From positions 62,001 through 126,000 of the forward strand of contig JBLIEQ010000006.1 of NCBI GenBank assembly GCA_047633175.1: a DNA stretch of 64,000 nt. Reading direction: 5' to 3'. Shown here piece by piece: positions 34,722 to 43,355 of this stretch. The translations under genes were made by a program, and so were the position numbers. Each line of letters opens with the position of its first letter. Positions within the stretch are counted from its first letter, which is position 1. Below the pieces are notes generated by a model. That model searched no databases. It was not told the DNA's origin and saw nothing but the letters and a program-made list of their open reading frames with translations. The stretch comes from Motiliproteus sp047633175. GTDB taxonomy: Bacteria; Pseudomonadota; Gammaproteobacteria; Pseudomonadales; Balneatricaceae.

Positions 34722-34820
34722 TTATTCGTCATCACTCATCGAATTTTCCAGCCACATAACATTAATAATGCCAAAGCTACACGCCAGTAAAACCCCAAGA
34801 ATCCATGTGAAATACCACAT
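34722..34820 (-). CDS. cydX: Cytochrome bd oxidase small subunit CydX
   Basis: A 32-residue single-helix protein, MWYFTWILGVLLACSFGIIN at the N terminus and an acidic tail ending SDDE. It matches CydX (YbgT) in start, length and helix, including the WILG motif that packs against CydA. The start ATG 34820 has AGAGGCGA upstream and lies 11 bases after the cydB stop. It stabilises the oxidase complex and haem b558/b595 binding. It is too short for normal gene finders, so it is easy to overlook in annotations of this locus. Confidence 0.93.
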   Translation of the reverse strand: MWYFTWILGVLLACSFGIINVMWLENSMSDDE

Positions 34821-34831
34821 AAAAATCGCCT

Positions 34832-35968
34832 CTAGTAAAATGAAACACTGTTGTTTTCGATAGCGTCAGGCTCGACCCGACCCCACATCTTGTAATAACT
34901 CCACAGGGTATAGGCCAGTATCAACGGTACGAAGATGATCACGACCCAGAGCATGATCTCTAGCGTCAACTTGCTGGAGGTTGCATCCCAGAGCGTAAGG
35001 CTGCTCGCCAAATCGATAGATGAGGGCATCAAGAACGGAAACAGCGTGGTGCCTGCCAGCAGGATAATGCTGCTGATGGCCAGCGAACTCACCAAGAACG
35101 CCCAGCCATTGCGCTGAGTTCGGGCGAGTACGCTGGTCAACAAGGGCAAAATCACCGCCAGCACCGGGAGCAGCCAGAGCTGCGGATAAAGGTCAAAGTG
35201 TGTTAACCAGCTGTCACTGAGCACGACGCTTTTGCTTAGCGGATTAGAGCCGGCATCGCCAATAACAGCACTGCTAATCTCATAACCAGGAATAGCGGTG
35301 AGCAACCAGACACCGGCGATCATCAACAGCAGACTCAATAATGGACCTGCCAACATCGCTATAGCTCTGGCACGAAACTGAATCTCACCACCGGCTCGCA
35401 TCTGCAGCCAGACGGCACCATGCTGGATCAGCATAGTCACACTGACCAGACCACAGATAAGCGCAAACGGATTGAGCAGTGCCCAGAACGACCCCGTATA
35501 GGTGGGGCGAGTAAATTCATCAAAGCTGAAAGGCACCCCAAGAAACAGATTTCCGAAGGCGACCCCGAACACCAACGCCGGCACGAAGGAGCCGAGACAC
35601 AGACCCAGATCCCAATTGCTGCGCCAGCGTTTACCCGGCATTTTGCTTCGGTATTCAAATCCTATAGGGCGGAAAAACAGGGCGAATAACACCAGTAGCA
35701 TGGCCCAGTAGAAGCCGGAAAATGCGGTCGCGTACACCAGCGGCCAGGCGGCAAAAAGGGCGCCGCCTGCGGTCACGAACCACACCTGATTGCCATCCCA
35801 ATGAGGCGCGATGGTATTAATAATCACCCGCCGTTCGGTATCGGTCTTGCCCAGTAACGGCAGTAACATGGCGACACCCAGATCGAAACCATCGGTGATT
35901 GCGAAGCCGATCAATAATACGCCGACCAACAGCCACCAGACCAGTCGCAGAGTTTCGTAATCAAACAT
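34832..35968 (-). CDS. cydB: Cytochrome bd ubiquinol oxidase subunit II (CydB)
   Basis: A 378-residue inner-membrane protein with eight to nine helices, starting MFDYETLRLVWWLLVGVLL. Family landmarks include ITDGFDLGVAMLLPLLG, HWDGNQVWFVTAGGALFAAWP and FRPIGFEYRSK. It pairs with CydA in the quinol oxidase that reduces oxygen to water without proton pumping and with high oxygen affinity. Its start overlaps the cydA stop by eight bases, so translation is coupled. CydX follows. Confidence 0.97.
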   Translation of the reverse strand: MFDYETLRLVWWLLVGVLLIGFAITDGFDLGVAMLLPLLGKTDTERRVIINTIAPHWDGNQVWFVTAGGALFAAWPLVYATAFSGFYWAMLLVLFALFFRPIGFEYRSKMPGKRWRSNWDLGLCLGSFVPALVFGVAFGNLFLGVPFSFDEFTRPTYTGSFWALLNPFALICGLVSVTMLIQHGAVWLQMRAGGEIQFRARAIAMLAGPLLSLLLMIAGVWLLTAIPGYEISSAVIGDAGSNPLSKSVVLSDSWLTHFDLYPQLWLLPVLAVILPLLTSVLARTQRNGWAFLVSSLAISSIILLAGTTLFPFLMPSSIDLASSLTLWDATSSKLTLEIMLWVVIIFVPLILAYTLWSYYKMWGRVEPDAIENNSVSFY

Positions 35969-37529
35969 GCTTGAGTTCCCCTTGTTGTTCGTTCTCGTAA
36001 CGGCCCGTTTCTAACGCGCTGGGACCTTTGCGGATATATTTCAACATTAGATACACTTCGATAACCAGGAACAGGGAGTAGAGACTCGCAAAGCCTGCAA
36101 TGCTCATCCATAAGTCGGTTTCGCTGAGGGTGGATGTCGCCACATAGGTCGGCAAAATCTCACCGATAGCCCAGGGCTGACGCCCAAATTCAGCGATAAA
36201 CCAACCGGTTTCGATGGCCACCCAGGGAAGCGGCAAGCACAACAATGACAGTTTGAGCATCCAGGGGGTCTTATGCTCACGTCGACGAGCCGTGAAGTAA
36301 AACGCCGCAGCAAAGGTGAACAGCATGATGAAACCGCAGGCGACCATGATCCGAAACGACCAGAAGATGGGCGCGACCTGCGGGATAGTATCCCTTGCTG
36401 CCGCCTTGATCTGGGCCTCGGTAGCATCGACCACCTCTTCGGTAAAGCGTTTCAGCAGCAGGCCATAGCCAAGATCATCACTGACGGCGCTGAAAGCGGC
36501 ACGGTTTTCAGGGCCATCTTCACCGTTGCGTAGTTTTTGCAGCAGGCCATAGGCGAGCATGCCGTTACGGATACGTACTTCACTGGCAATGATTAAGTCT
36601 TTGATGCCAGTAACCTCGGTGTCGATAGAGCGGGTCGCGATCAGCCCCAGCAGGTAGGGCACTCGTACGGCATAGTCCGTGATTTGACGTTCCTGATCAG
36701 GAAGACCGATCAGTGTAAATGCAGCCGGTGCAGGGTGTGTCTCCCATTCCGACTCTATGGCGGCTAATTTAACCTTCTGCACATCGCCGACTTCATAGCC
36801 ACTCTCATCGCCGAGAATAATGACAGAAACGATAGACGCCAGCCCAAAAGCCGCGGCGATCGCGAACGAGCGCCGGGCGAAGCCGACGTCTCTGTTGCGT
36901 AGCATGTAATAGGCGCTGATCGAGAGCACAAACATCGCACCCGTCACATAGCCTGCCGAAACGGTATGCACGAACTTGACCTGAGCGACGGGGTTGAAGA
37001 TCACTGTCGCAAAGCTATCCATCTCCATGCGCATGGTTTCGAAGTTAAAATAAGCACCTACCGGGTTCTGCATCCAGCCGTTGGCGATAAGAATCCACAG
37101 CGCCGAGAAGTTCGAGCCAATCGCGACCAGCCAAGTAACCGCCAGATGCTGTACCCGGCTAAGGCGATCCCAGCCGAAGAAGAACAGGCCGATAAAGGTC
37201 GATTCCAGAAAGAACGCCATCAGGCCTTCGATGGCTAGGGGGGCACCAAAGACATCACCGACATAATGTGAGTAATAGGCCCAGTTAGTCCCAAACTGGA
37301 ACTCCATCGTCAGACCGGTGGTGACACCTAATGCGAAGTTAATGCCAAAGAGCTTCCCCCAGAAACGGGTCATATCTTTGTAGACCTGCTTGTCGGTCAT
37401 CACGTAAACCGACTCCATGATGGCCAGCATAAATGCCAGCCCCAGCGTCAGGGGCACGAATAAAAAGTGATACATCGCCGTTAAGGCGAATTGCCAACGA
37501 GAGAGTTCCACTACTGCTTCAGAAACCAT
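35961..37529 (-). CDS. cydA: Cytochrome bd ubiquinol oxidase subunit I (CydA)
   Basis: A protein of 522 residues from ATG 37529 (MVSEAVVELSRWQFALTAMYH); the open frame upstream has no family match. It is the long Q-loop form of E. coli cytochrome bd-I, with the quinol-binding loop around SDDLGYGLLLKRFTEEVVDATEAQI. Conserved ligands appear in ALTAMYHFLFVP (haem b595 His), the HYVGDVFGAPLAIEGL and GRQPWAIGEILPT motifs, and METMRMEMDS-type segment. It is the first gene of cydABX. A sigma-54 promoter lies about 118 bases upstream of the ATG (predicted start near 37647), and a MITE-like element is inserted 63 bases further upstream. Confidence 0.97.
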   Translation of the reverse strand: MVSEAVVELSRWQFALTAMYHFLFVPLTLGLAFMLAIMESVYVMTDKQVYKDMTRFWGKLFGINFALGVTTGLTMEFQFGTNWAYYSHYVGDVFGAPLAIEGLMAFFLESTFIGLFFFGWDRLSRVQHLAVTWLVAIGSNFSALWILIANGWMQNPVGAYFNFETMRMEMDSFATVIFNPVAQVKFVHTVSAGYVTGAMFVLSISAYYMLRNRDVGFARRSFAIAAAFGLASIVSVIILGDESGYEVGDVQKVKLAAIESEWETHPAPAAFTLIGLPDQERQITDYAVRVPYLLGLIATRSIDTEVTGIKDLIIASEVRIRNGMLAYGLLQKLRNGEDGPENRAAFSAVSDDLGYGLLLKRFTEEVVDATEAQIKAAARDTIPQVAPIFWSFRIMVACGFIMLFTFAAAFYFTARRREHKTPWMLKLSLLCLPLPWVAIETGWFIAEFGRQPWAIGEILPTYVATSTLSETDLWMSIAGFASLYSLFLVIEVYLMLKYIRKGPSALETGRYENEQQGELKHV

Positions 37530-37655
37530 AAACAACGACCTTTGTAAGTGAGTCCGACGGTTGTCGGTATTAACAGAAAATGACTTCAGCGTTAAAACTG
37601 TGCAGGCCCTTGAAGCACTCCGTTGGCGTACTCCGTTACGCACTCTGTGATGCAT

Positions 37656-37673
37656 TAGCAATGTTCGCGCCAA
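37656..37673 (-). promoter_or_regulatory. Sigma-54 promoter of cydABX
   Basis: On the minus strand TTGGCGCGAACATTGCTA fits the RpoN consensus TTGGCACG-N4-TTGCW with one mismatch. GG (37671-37670) and GC (37659-37658) are exactly ten bases apart. The gene two loci away encodes an RpoN activator. Confidence 0.75.
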
Positions 37674-37735
37674 CAACCCTAAGCCCAGAAACGCCCTGCC
37701 GCTTCGCTTCGCAGCCCAAAGCAGGCCTTTTTTTA

Positions 37736-38218
37736 GGCTATGTCCCAATCTGTTGTTGTGACTAGCCCTTTCATTCTGTTCAAAAGATCGCCTGCAGGCA
37801 GGTTCCCACGGTGCTAAGGCTGAGTTTTGTAGGTGATCTTGTAGCTTTTTGAAAGGCTTGAAACGGCAATCACACCATCAGAATGGCGCCAAACCCCCTT
37901 TCTAAACCGATGAAATACAGACTGAAAAAGGCCCGCAGGGTCGATCCATTGGCCCTTGTCAGTTCCCGACAACAACGGCATACCTGCGTCCCTGCAGGCA
38001 ATGGCGAGAATGGCGGCTGAGGCAGACAAATCGGCATGATTGCCGATTTGCACAGCCGCAGGCGCGAATCCGCAGGGCGGTTTAGTAGGGGGCGCTTTCT
38101 TTGCTTCGCTTTCTTTGTCGCTACAAACAAATAAAGCCGCCGGGAGGCGGAACCGGAGTTTGATTAAAAAGACAATAATGCTGAATTAACTTCTGCAACA
38201 CTTAACTGGTACATAGCC
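37736..38218. mobile_element. MITE-like element A, copy 2 (483 bp, inverted)
   Basis: It begins GGCTATGTCCCAATCTG and ends with the complement of that end in a diverged form (ACTGGTACATAGCC). Reverse-complemented, it matches copy 1 (3849-4390) over nearly the whole length. It lacks about 50 bp of the R3 repeat. Both ends are flanked by TA, which would fit an IS630/Tc1-type target duplication, though copy 1 does not show TA. It lies just upstream of the cydA promoter. Confidence 0.8.
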
Positions 38219-38360
38219 TATTTTTAAGACTTCTGGCAGGAAGAATTGTCATTTATGACTTTTTTTGTGACAAAAATTGCACTTCCATCTGCATACTAGG
38301 AGAGGGGACGTAGAAAAGAGCCTCGGAAATAAATCGGGACAGATTTATTTTTCAGACCCC

Positions 38361-38468
38361 AAGGGTTGATCCATTGGCCGTTGTCAGTTCCCGACAACAA
38401 CGGCATACCTGCGTCCCTGCAGGCAATGGCGAGATAGGCAGCTGAAGCAGACAGCCGGCAGGATAGCC
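38361..38468. mobile_element. Fragment of MITE-like element A
   Basis: This part matches the interior hairpin block of element A (CAGTTCCCGACAACAACGGC, then CCTGCAGGCAATGGCGAGA) but has no terminal repeats. Immediately left, 38327-38350 is the inverted pair AAATAAATC/GATTTATTT with loop GGGACA, of a type often seen near REP-associated sequences. The stretch 38219-38744 has no gene. Confidence 0.65.
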
Positions 38469-38550
38469 AATTAGGGGATGAGGGGATAAAGAGATAAAGG
38501 GGGCTGCTCCCTTTACCGTTAATCCTACGCCCTGCACAGTGGGGTCTTTT

Positions 38551-38680
38551 GTAGGTTGGCCGTCAAACGCTCCTGCATGGGCGGCACTAACTACGTCCCT
38601 GTAGCGCGGGCTTTAGCCTGACGATGAGTGTGCCCTGCCAGTATTGTCGGACTACTTTCTACCCAAAAAACGCCGACCCA
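38551..38680. repeat. R1 repeat (copy 2) plus R2-like units
   Basis: GTAGGTTGGCCGTCAAACGC to GGGCTTTAGCCTGACGAT (38551-38625) is a close copy of the 75-bp R1 repeat. A reversed R2-like unit (ATTGTCGGACTACTTTCTACC) follows to about 38680. An inverted pair ATAAAGGGG (38694) / CCCCTTTAT (38719) lies between this and the next gene. Confidence 0.7.
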
Positions 38681-38744
38681 CAGGGCGTGAAGATAAAGGG
38701 GATAGTCCCCATTATCGACCCCTTTATTGTATGAACGCAGTGCA

Positions 38745-40730
38745 TCAACCCATTTCGTCAGTGGATTGTTGCATACTCGCATTATAAATCTGCACGTTAT
38801 TACCGCCTCTATTCTTTGCTGCGTACATGGCGGCATCAGCATTTCTCACAAGAACACCTTCCTTTTCGCCATGCTCCGGATAGATAGCAACGCCTATGCT
38901 GGATGATATATTCAAGCAATTCCCGGCTAATTCGAAAGGCCTATTGAGTGCCTGACGAATCTTTTCCGCGACTACAGATACATTTTGCTCTACGCCGACG
39001 GCGGGCAACAAGACAACAAATTCATCGCCACCCACACGCGCCACTGTATCGGACTCACGCACACAATGACTAATGCGTAGAGCAACCTCGGTGATCACTA
39101 GATCGCCTATATCGTGACCTAGGGTATCGTTAACCGGCTTGAAGGCGTCTAAGTCAATAAAGATTACCGCTAGATTTTCCTTGGATCTTGATCCGAGCAA
39201 CAGTGCCTGCTGTAAGCGATCTGATAGCAGCACCCGGTTTGGCAGGCCGGTCAGTTCATCATGCTGCGACTTATGTAAGAGCTTCATCTCAATCTGCTTC
39301 TGGTTGCTGATGTCCTGATGGGTTCCGAACATCAGCAAGGGTTTACCCTCGGCTGTCCATGTAGCCACCTTTGCCCGACTCAACACCCACACCCATTCTC
39401 CATTCTTATGTCGCATACGCACTTCACATTCGTGATAAGACAGTTCGCCGGAGAAATGCTGTTCCAATAAGTCATCTGACTTTTTTATATCATCCGGATG
39501 CGCATATTTAATCCAGGTAGCGACGGTGGTCGGCTTAAGTTCACTGAGGCTGTAACCCATAATTTGTGCCCAGCGTTCGTTGAGAACGGTTACCCCGCTC
39601 TGGACGTTCCATTCCCAAGTTCCAACATTGGTTCCCTCAATAATGCCACTCAAGCGCAGTTGTTCGTTAATCAGCTCTATATTCATCTTTTTTGCAGCGG
39701 TTATAGCGAGCGCTCGACCCGACATAAGCAGGTAAACAATAAAGGTGAGAGTAAGGCTGAAAACAACACCAATCACGGCAACCAGATGGGGTTTATCTGC
39801 ATTGGTACGCAATTTAATCAAGGACAATGGACGAATACGAATTGTCCAGAAATGGTCTCCGACAGGGATAGATACAATCCTCTCATTTGGAGAAGATAAC
39901 CGTTCTTCTGAGTGTACCGATCCATCAGAATCAAACATCAGCGTTGCTGGTGAAATGACCTCAGCATCAAAAATTTCGACATCCAGGTCGTCTGCAAGCT
40001 CGCCATGTATGCCATGCATAAAGTCATTCATGCGAAAAACCGCATACACCCAGCCGATTAGATTCTCTCGTCGCTCAGAAAGCAAAGTACTCGGCTTGTC
40101 GTTTTTATAAATCGGATAGTACATCAAAAACCCAGCCTGCTCATTCTTACCCGATTCCTGAACCAGCCTGACTTTGCCTGATACTGAAATCTGGTCTTTA
40201 TCAACAGCCTTTTGCATGGCGGCATGACGGGTGGATTCAGAAAACATATCATATCCGAACGCCCGCAAATTACGCTCTGAGAAGGGTTCAAGATAGATAA
40301 TAGATGAGTAGGCCTCACGCTCACCTTCAGGATAAATAGAATAAGCAGGAAAACCTTGGCTGCGTAACGTTGCGGTATGGTTATCTTTCTCTTTCGATGG
40401 AATGAAAACAGAAAACCCCACTCCCTGAATGCCGGGATAATTATCTGCCAGATGAAGCGTCGCTATGTAATGTTTGAACTCATCTCGGGTGATCTCCTCT
40501 GATGCCTTGAACAGGCCTCCAGCGCCGTGTAGAACGGTTTCATAAGCAGTTATTCGAGATTGAAGGAGCTGGATCGCCTCTCTCACTCTGAAGTCTAAAT
40601 ATGACTCGACATTTTTATCGGTCGCCACCTGAGCAGCATTAAAGGACGCATAGGTAAAGAGTAAACAGGTGCCTAGCACCAGCAGTGGCACCAGTATAAA
40701 TTTTGCCTGCTTCAACAATCTACCCGTCAT
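38745..40730 (-). CDS. CHASE-PAS-GGDEF diguanylate cyclase
   Basis: About 661 residues from ATG 40730, which has GGAG eight bases upstream; an ATG at 40781 has none. A transmembrane helix near the N terminus (FILVPLLVLGTCLLFTYA) is followed by an extracytoplasmic CHASE domain (residues about 60-270, with the LYPE-type motif SIYPEGEREAYSSIIYLEP). A second helix lies about 310-330. Then come a PAS/PAC module (GIIEGTNVGTWEWNV ... HQDISNQKQ) and an intact GGDEF domain with RVGGDEFVVLLP. It should make cyclic di-GMP in response to an external ligand. It stands alone with long repeat-filled gaps on either side. Confidence 0.93.
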   Translation of the reverse strand: MTGRLLKQAKFILVPLLVLGTCLLFTYASFNAAQVATDKNVESYLDFRVREAIQLLQSRITAYETVLHGAGGLFKASEEITRDEFKHYIATLHLADNYPGIQGVGFSVFIPSKEKDNHTATLRSQGFPAYSIYPEGEREAYSSIIYLEPFSERNLRAFGYDMFSESTRHAAMQKAVDKDQISVSGKVRLVQESGKNEQAGFLMYYPIYKNDKPSTLLSERRENLIGWVYAVFRMNDFMHGIHGELADDLDVEIFDAEVISPATLMFDSDGSVHSEERLSSPNERIVSIPVGDHFWTIRIRPLSLIKLRTNADKPHLVAVIGVVFSLTLTFIVYLLMSGRALAITAAKKMNIELINEQLRLSGIIEGTNVGTWEWNVQSGVTVLNERWAQIMGYSLSELKPTTVATWIKYAHPDDIKKSDDLLEQHFSGELSYHECEVRMRHKNGEWVWVLSRAKVATWTAEGKPLLMFGTHQDISNQKQIEMKLLHKSQHDELTGLPNRVLLSDRLQQALLLGSRSKENLAVIFIDLDAFKPVNDTLGHDIGDLVITEVALRISHCVRESDTVARVGGDEFVVLLPAVGVEQNVSVVAEKIRQALNRPFELAGNCLNISSSIGVAIYPEHGEKEGVLVRNADAAMYAAKNRGGNNVQIYNASMQQSTDEMG

Positions 40731-41081
40731 TATAAAGCTCCGCCGCGAGGCTCCTAGCCCTATAAAAACATCCATTTTCATGTTGTATATTTAACATTAG
40801 AGACTAGCTGATTGAGGAGCAAGATTATAGCTAATTCCCGCCTCACGATGAAAGCCCAGACAACAATAGCGAAAAGACCCCTGTGCCGGCACATATCGGC
40901 CAACTACACCGATATTGAGCCATGCCTGAATGCACCTCTGGATCTGGAAAGCATTGAGGGTCACAACAACTAAATCATACAGAACCTTTTTAGGTTACTT
41001 TCCACGTCAGCTTCAATAAGCTGGTAGCCAGACGCTACAGGGCGTTGCGCAAACCCCCGTTATTCCGACTATCAGGCCCCT
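40731..41081. other. Intergenic gap, no feature seen
   Basis: This divergent gap between the diguanylate cyclase and topB is of ordinary composition. I see no ORF of note, no convincing promoter match, no repeat of the families seen elsewhere and no RNA gene. Confidence 0.6.
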
Positions 41082-43082
41082 ATGATTCTCTACATCGCCG
41101 AAAAACCCAGCCAGGGGCGTGCCATCGCCGCCGCGCTGCCCCAGCCGCACCGTTCAGGCGAGGGCTTTATCCGGGTCGGCAACGGTGACCACGTCAGCTG
41201 GTGTATCGGCCATCTGCTGGAGCAAGCCGAGCCCGATGCCTACGATCCGGCCTTCAAGCAGTGGCAGCTGGAACATCTGCCTATAATCCCTACCCAATGG
41301 CAGCTGCAGCCCAAGCCCAAGACCCGCAAACAGCTCAGCGTGCTGCGCAAGCTCGTTAAGGAGGCGGATCAGCTGGTGCATGCCGGCGATCCCGACCGCG
41401 AGGGTCAGCTGCTGGTCGATGAGGTGCTCGGCTACCTCAAGATACCTGCCTATAAGCAGCGAGAGATCCAGCGCCTGCTGGTCAACGACCTGAACCCCAG
41501 CGCCATTCAGCGCGCCCTGCAGCAGTTGCGCCCTAACCGTGACTTTATCCCCCTGTCGGTCTCGGCGCTGGCGCGCTCGCGTGCCGACTGGCTCTATGGC
41601 ATCAACCTTACCCGCGTCTATACTCTGCAGGGGCGCAAGGTCGGCTATCAGGGAGTGCTGTCGGTGGGCAGGGTGCAGACGCCCTTGCTGGGACTCGTGG
41701 TGCGCCGGGATCAGGCCATCGACATCTTCGTCTCCAAGCCCTTCTATGAACTCTGGGCCGAACTCGAAACCGCCGAGGGCGAGCGTTTCCACGTGAAATG
41801 GCAGCCCAGCGAGGCGTGCCGTCGTTATCAGGATGAGGAGGGACGGCTGCTATCCCGGCCCCTGGCCGAGAATGTGTGCCTGCGGATCCGCGATAAACCC
41901 GCCCGGGTCACCCGCCTGGACAAGACCCTCAAACGCCAGGCAGCGCCTCTGCCCTACAACCTGTCGGCGCTGCAGATCGACGCCGGCAAGCGCTATGGGT
42001 TCAGCGCCCAGCAGGTCCTCGATAGCTGCCAGGCGCTGTACGAGCGGCATAAGCTGATCACCTATCCGCGCTCGGATTGCCGCTATCTGCCGCTCGAGCA
42101 TCACGCGCAGGCGGCTGCTGTGGTCAAGGCGCTGGCCGCCAACGCACCGGACCTGAGCCGTGCGGTCGAGAATGCCGATCTGTCACTCAAGAGCAAAGCT
42201 TGGAACGATGCGAAGGTAAACGCGCACCATGCCCTTATCCCGACCCAAAAGCGTACCGACCTGTCGACCCTAAGCCGCCAGGAGCAGCAGCTGTACGCCC
42301 TGATCGCTCGCCAGTATCTGTGCCAGTTTTATCCCCCCCACCAGTATTATGAGACTCAGCTGGAGGTGGATATCGAGGGCGGCTGTTTCGGCACCAAGGC
42401 ACGCCAGGTCCAGCAACAGGGCTGGAAGGCGCTGTTTGCTTCCGCTAAAAAGGAGGGACGCGCCAATGCCGATACCCATTCCGAGACGAATGCTGCGACT
42501 CATGCCGCGAATAAGGGTAAGGAGAAAGAGGCCGAGAGCGCCCTGCTACCCCCGTTGGAACTGGGCCAGCAACTGCAGTGTCTCCAGGGCGAGCTCCGCG
42601 AGAAGCAGACTCAGCCGCCGGCCTATTTTACCGATGCCAGCCTGCTCGCAGCGATGACCGGCATCGCCCGTTTTGTCGAAGATCCTGAGATCCGCAAGGT
42701 CCTTAAAGAGACCGATGGCCTGGGCACCGAGGCGACCCGGGCAGGCATTATCGAGCTGTTGTTCAGGCGTAAATTTATGGTCCGCCAGGGCAAGCAGATC
42801 CGCAGCACCGAAGCCGGCCGAGGGTTGATCAACAGCCTGCCGGCGCAATCGACCACCCCCGATATGACCGCCCAGTGGGAGGCAATGCTGGAGGCGATCT
42901 GCCAGCGACAACTGAATTACGAGGGCTTTATGCAACCGCTGCTCAGCACCCTGCAGCAGCTGATCGAGCAGGCGAAACAGTCGCTACCCACCGGCCTTGC
43001 GGGAATAAAATCAGCCCCCAGTGTTAAACGCCGCCGCCCAGCCACCCGGGGTAGCGCCGCGAAGCGCCCCAAAAAAACCTGA
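41082..43082 (+). CDS. topB: DNA topoisomerase III (TopB)
   Basis: A 666-residue type IA topoisomerase that decatenates and resolves recombination intermediates. The toprim start is MILYIAEKPSQGRAIAAAL, the acidic triad is in HAGDPDREGQLLVDEV, and the active-site tyrosine is in HKLITYPRSDCRYLP (about residue 328). The decatenation-region motif GYQGVLSVGRVQTP and the late DGLGTEATRAGIIELLF are typical. Its C terminus is short and Lys/Arg-rich (KRRRPATRGSAAKRPKKT), without zinc fingers, as in E. coli TopB. No RecQ gene is adjacent. A Glu/Ala-rich insertion near residues 460-490 is unusual and probably flexible. Confidence 0.95.
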   Translation: MILYIAEKPSQGRAIAAALPQPHRSGEGFIRVGNGDHVSWCIGHLLEQAEPDAYDPAFKQWQLEHLPIIPTQWQLQPKPKTRKQLSVLRKLVKEADQLVHAGDPDREGQLLVDEVLGYLKIPAYKQREIQRLLVNDLNPSAIQRALQQLRPNRDFIPLSVSALARSRADWLYGINLTRVYTLQGRKVGYQGVLSVGRVQTPLLGLVVRRDQAIDIFVSKPFYELWAELETAEGERFHVKWQPSEACRRYQDEEGRLLSRPLAENVCLRIRDKPARVTRLDKTLKRQAAPLPYNLSALQIDAGKRYGFSAQQVLDSCQALYERHKLITYPRSDCRYLPLEHHAQAAAVVKALAANAPDLSRAVENADLSLKSKAWNDAKVNAHHALIPTQKRTDLSTLSRQEQQLYALIARQYLCQFYPPHQYYETQLEVDIEGGCFGTKARQVQQQGWKALFASAKKEGRANADTHSETNAATHAANKGKEKEAESALLPPLELGQQLQCLQGELREKQTQPPAYFTDASLLAAMTGIARFVEDPEIRKVLKETDGLGTEATRAGIIELLFRRKFMVRQGKQIRSTEAGRGLINSLPAQSTTPDMTAQWEAMLEAICQRQLNYEGFMQPLLSTLQQLIEQAKQSLPTGLAGIKSAPSVKRRRPATRGSAAKRPKKT

Positions 43083-43262
43083 GTGGGTCGACTTTTTGTG
43101 GGTCGGCGCTCTGTGGATTGGCTTTTTTGGGGTTGGCTTTTTGTGGGTCGGACTTTAGTCCGACAAGGCTAGCAAGCATGCAAAGATCGTCAGGCTGAAG
43201 CCCGCGCTACAGGGACGTAGTTAGTGCCGCCCATGCAGGAGCATTTGACGGCGAACCTACAA
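43083..43262. repeat. Array of REP-like units (R2 and R1, copy 3)
   Basis: Several GTGGGTCGGCTTTTT-type units are followed by the palindromic R2 copy GTGGGTCGGACTTTAGTCCGAC (from 43144) and a reversed R1 copy (43196-43260). The stretch fills the gap between topB and modA. Confidence 0.75.
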
Positions 43263-43355
43263 AAAAACAACTAACCGGAACATCAGCTTTTATTACCCCC
43301 CGCCATGCTAAGCTCGTGCACTGCCCTCAACCCCTGGAAAGACATTAATAAAGCT

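Noticed and set aside
37870..38130. 86-codon ORF on the minus strand over MITE-like element A copy 2
   Set aside because: It is the counterpart of the ORF in copy 1 and is better explained by repeat similarity.
43083..43304. Molybdenum-cofactor riboswitch or ModE site before modA
   Set aside because: The gap is filled with REP-like repeats and I could not find a recognisable match to either.
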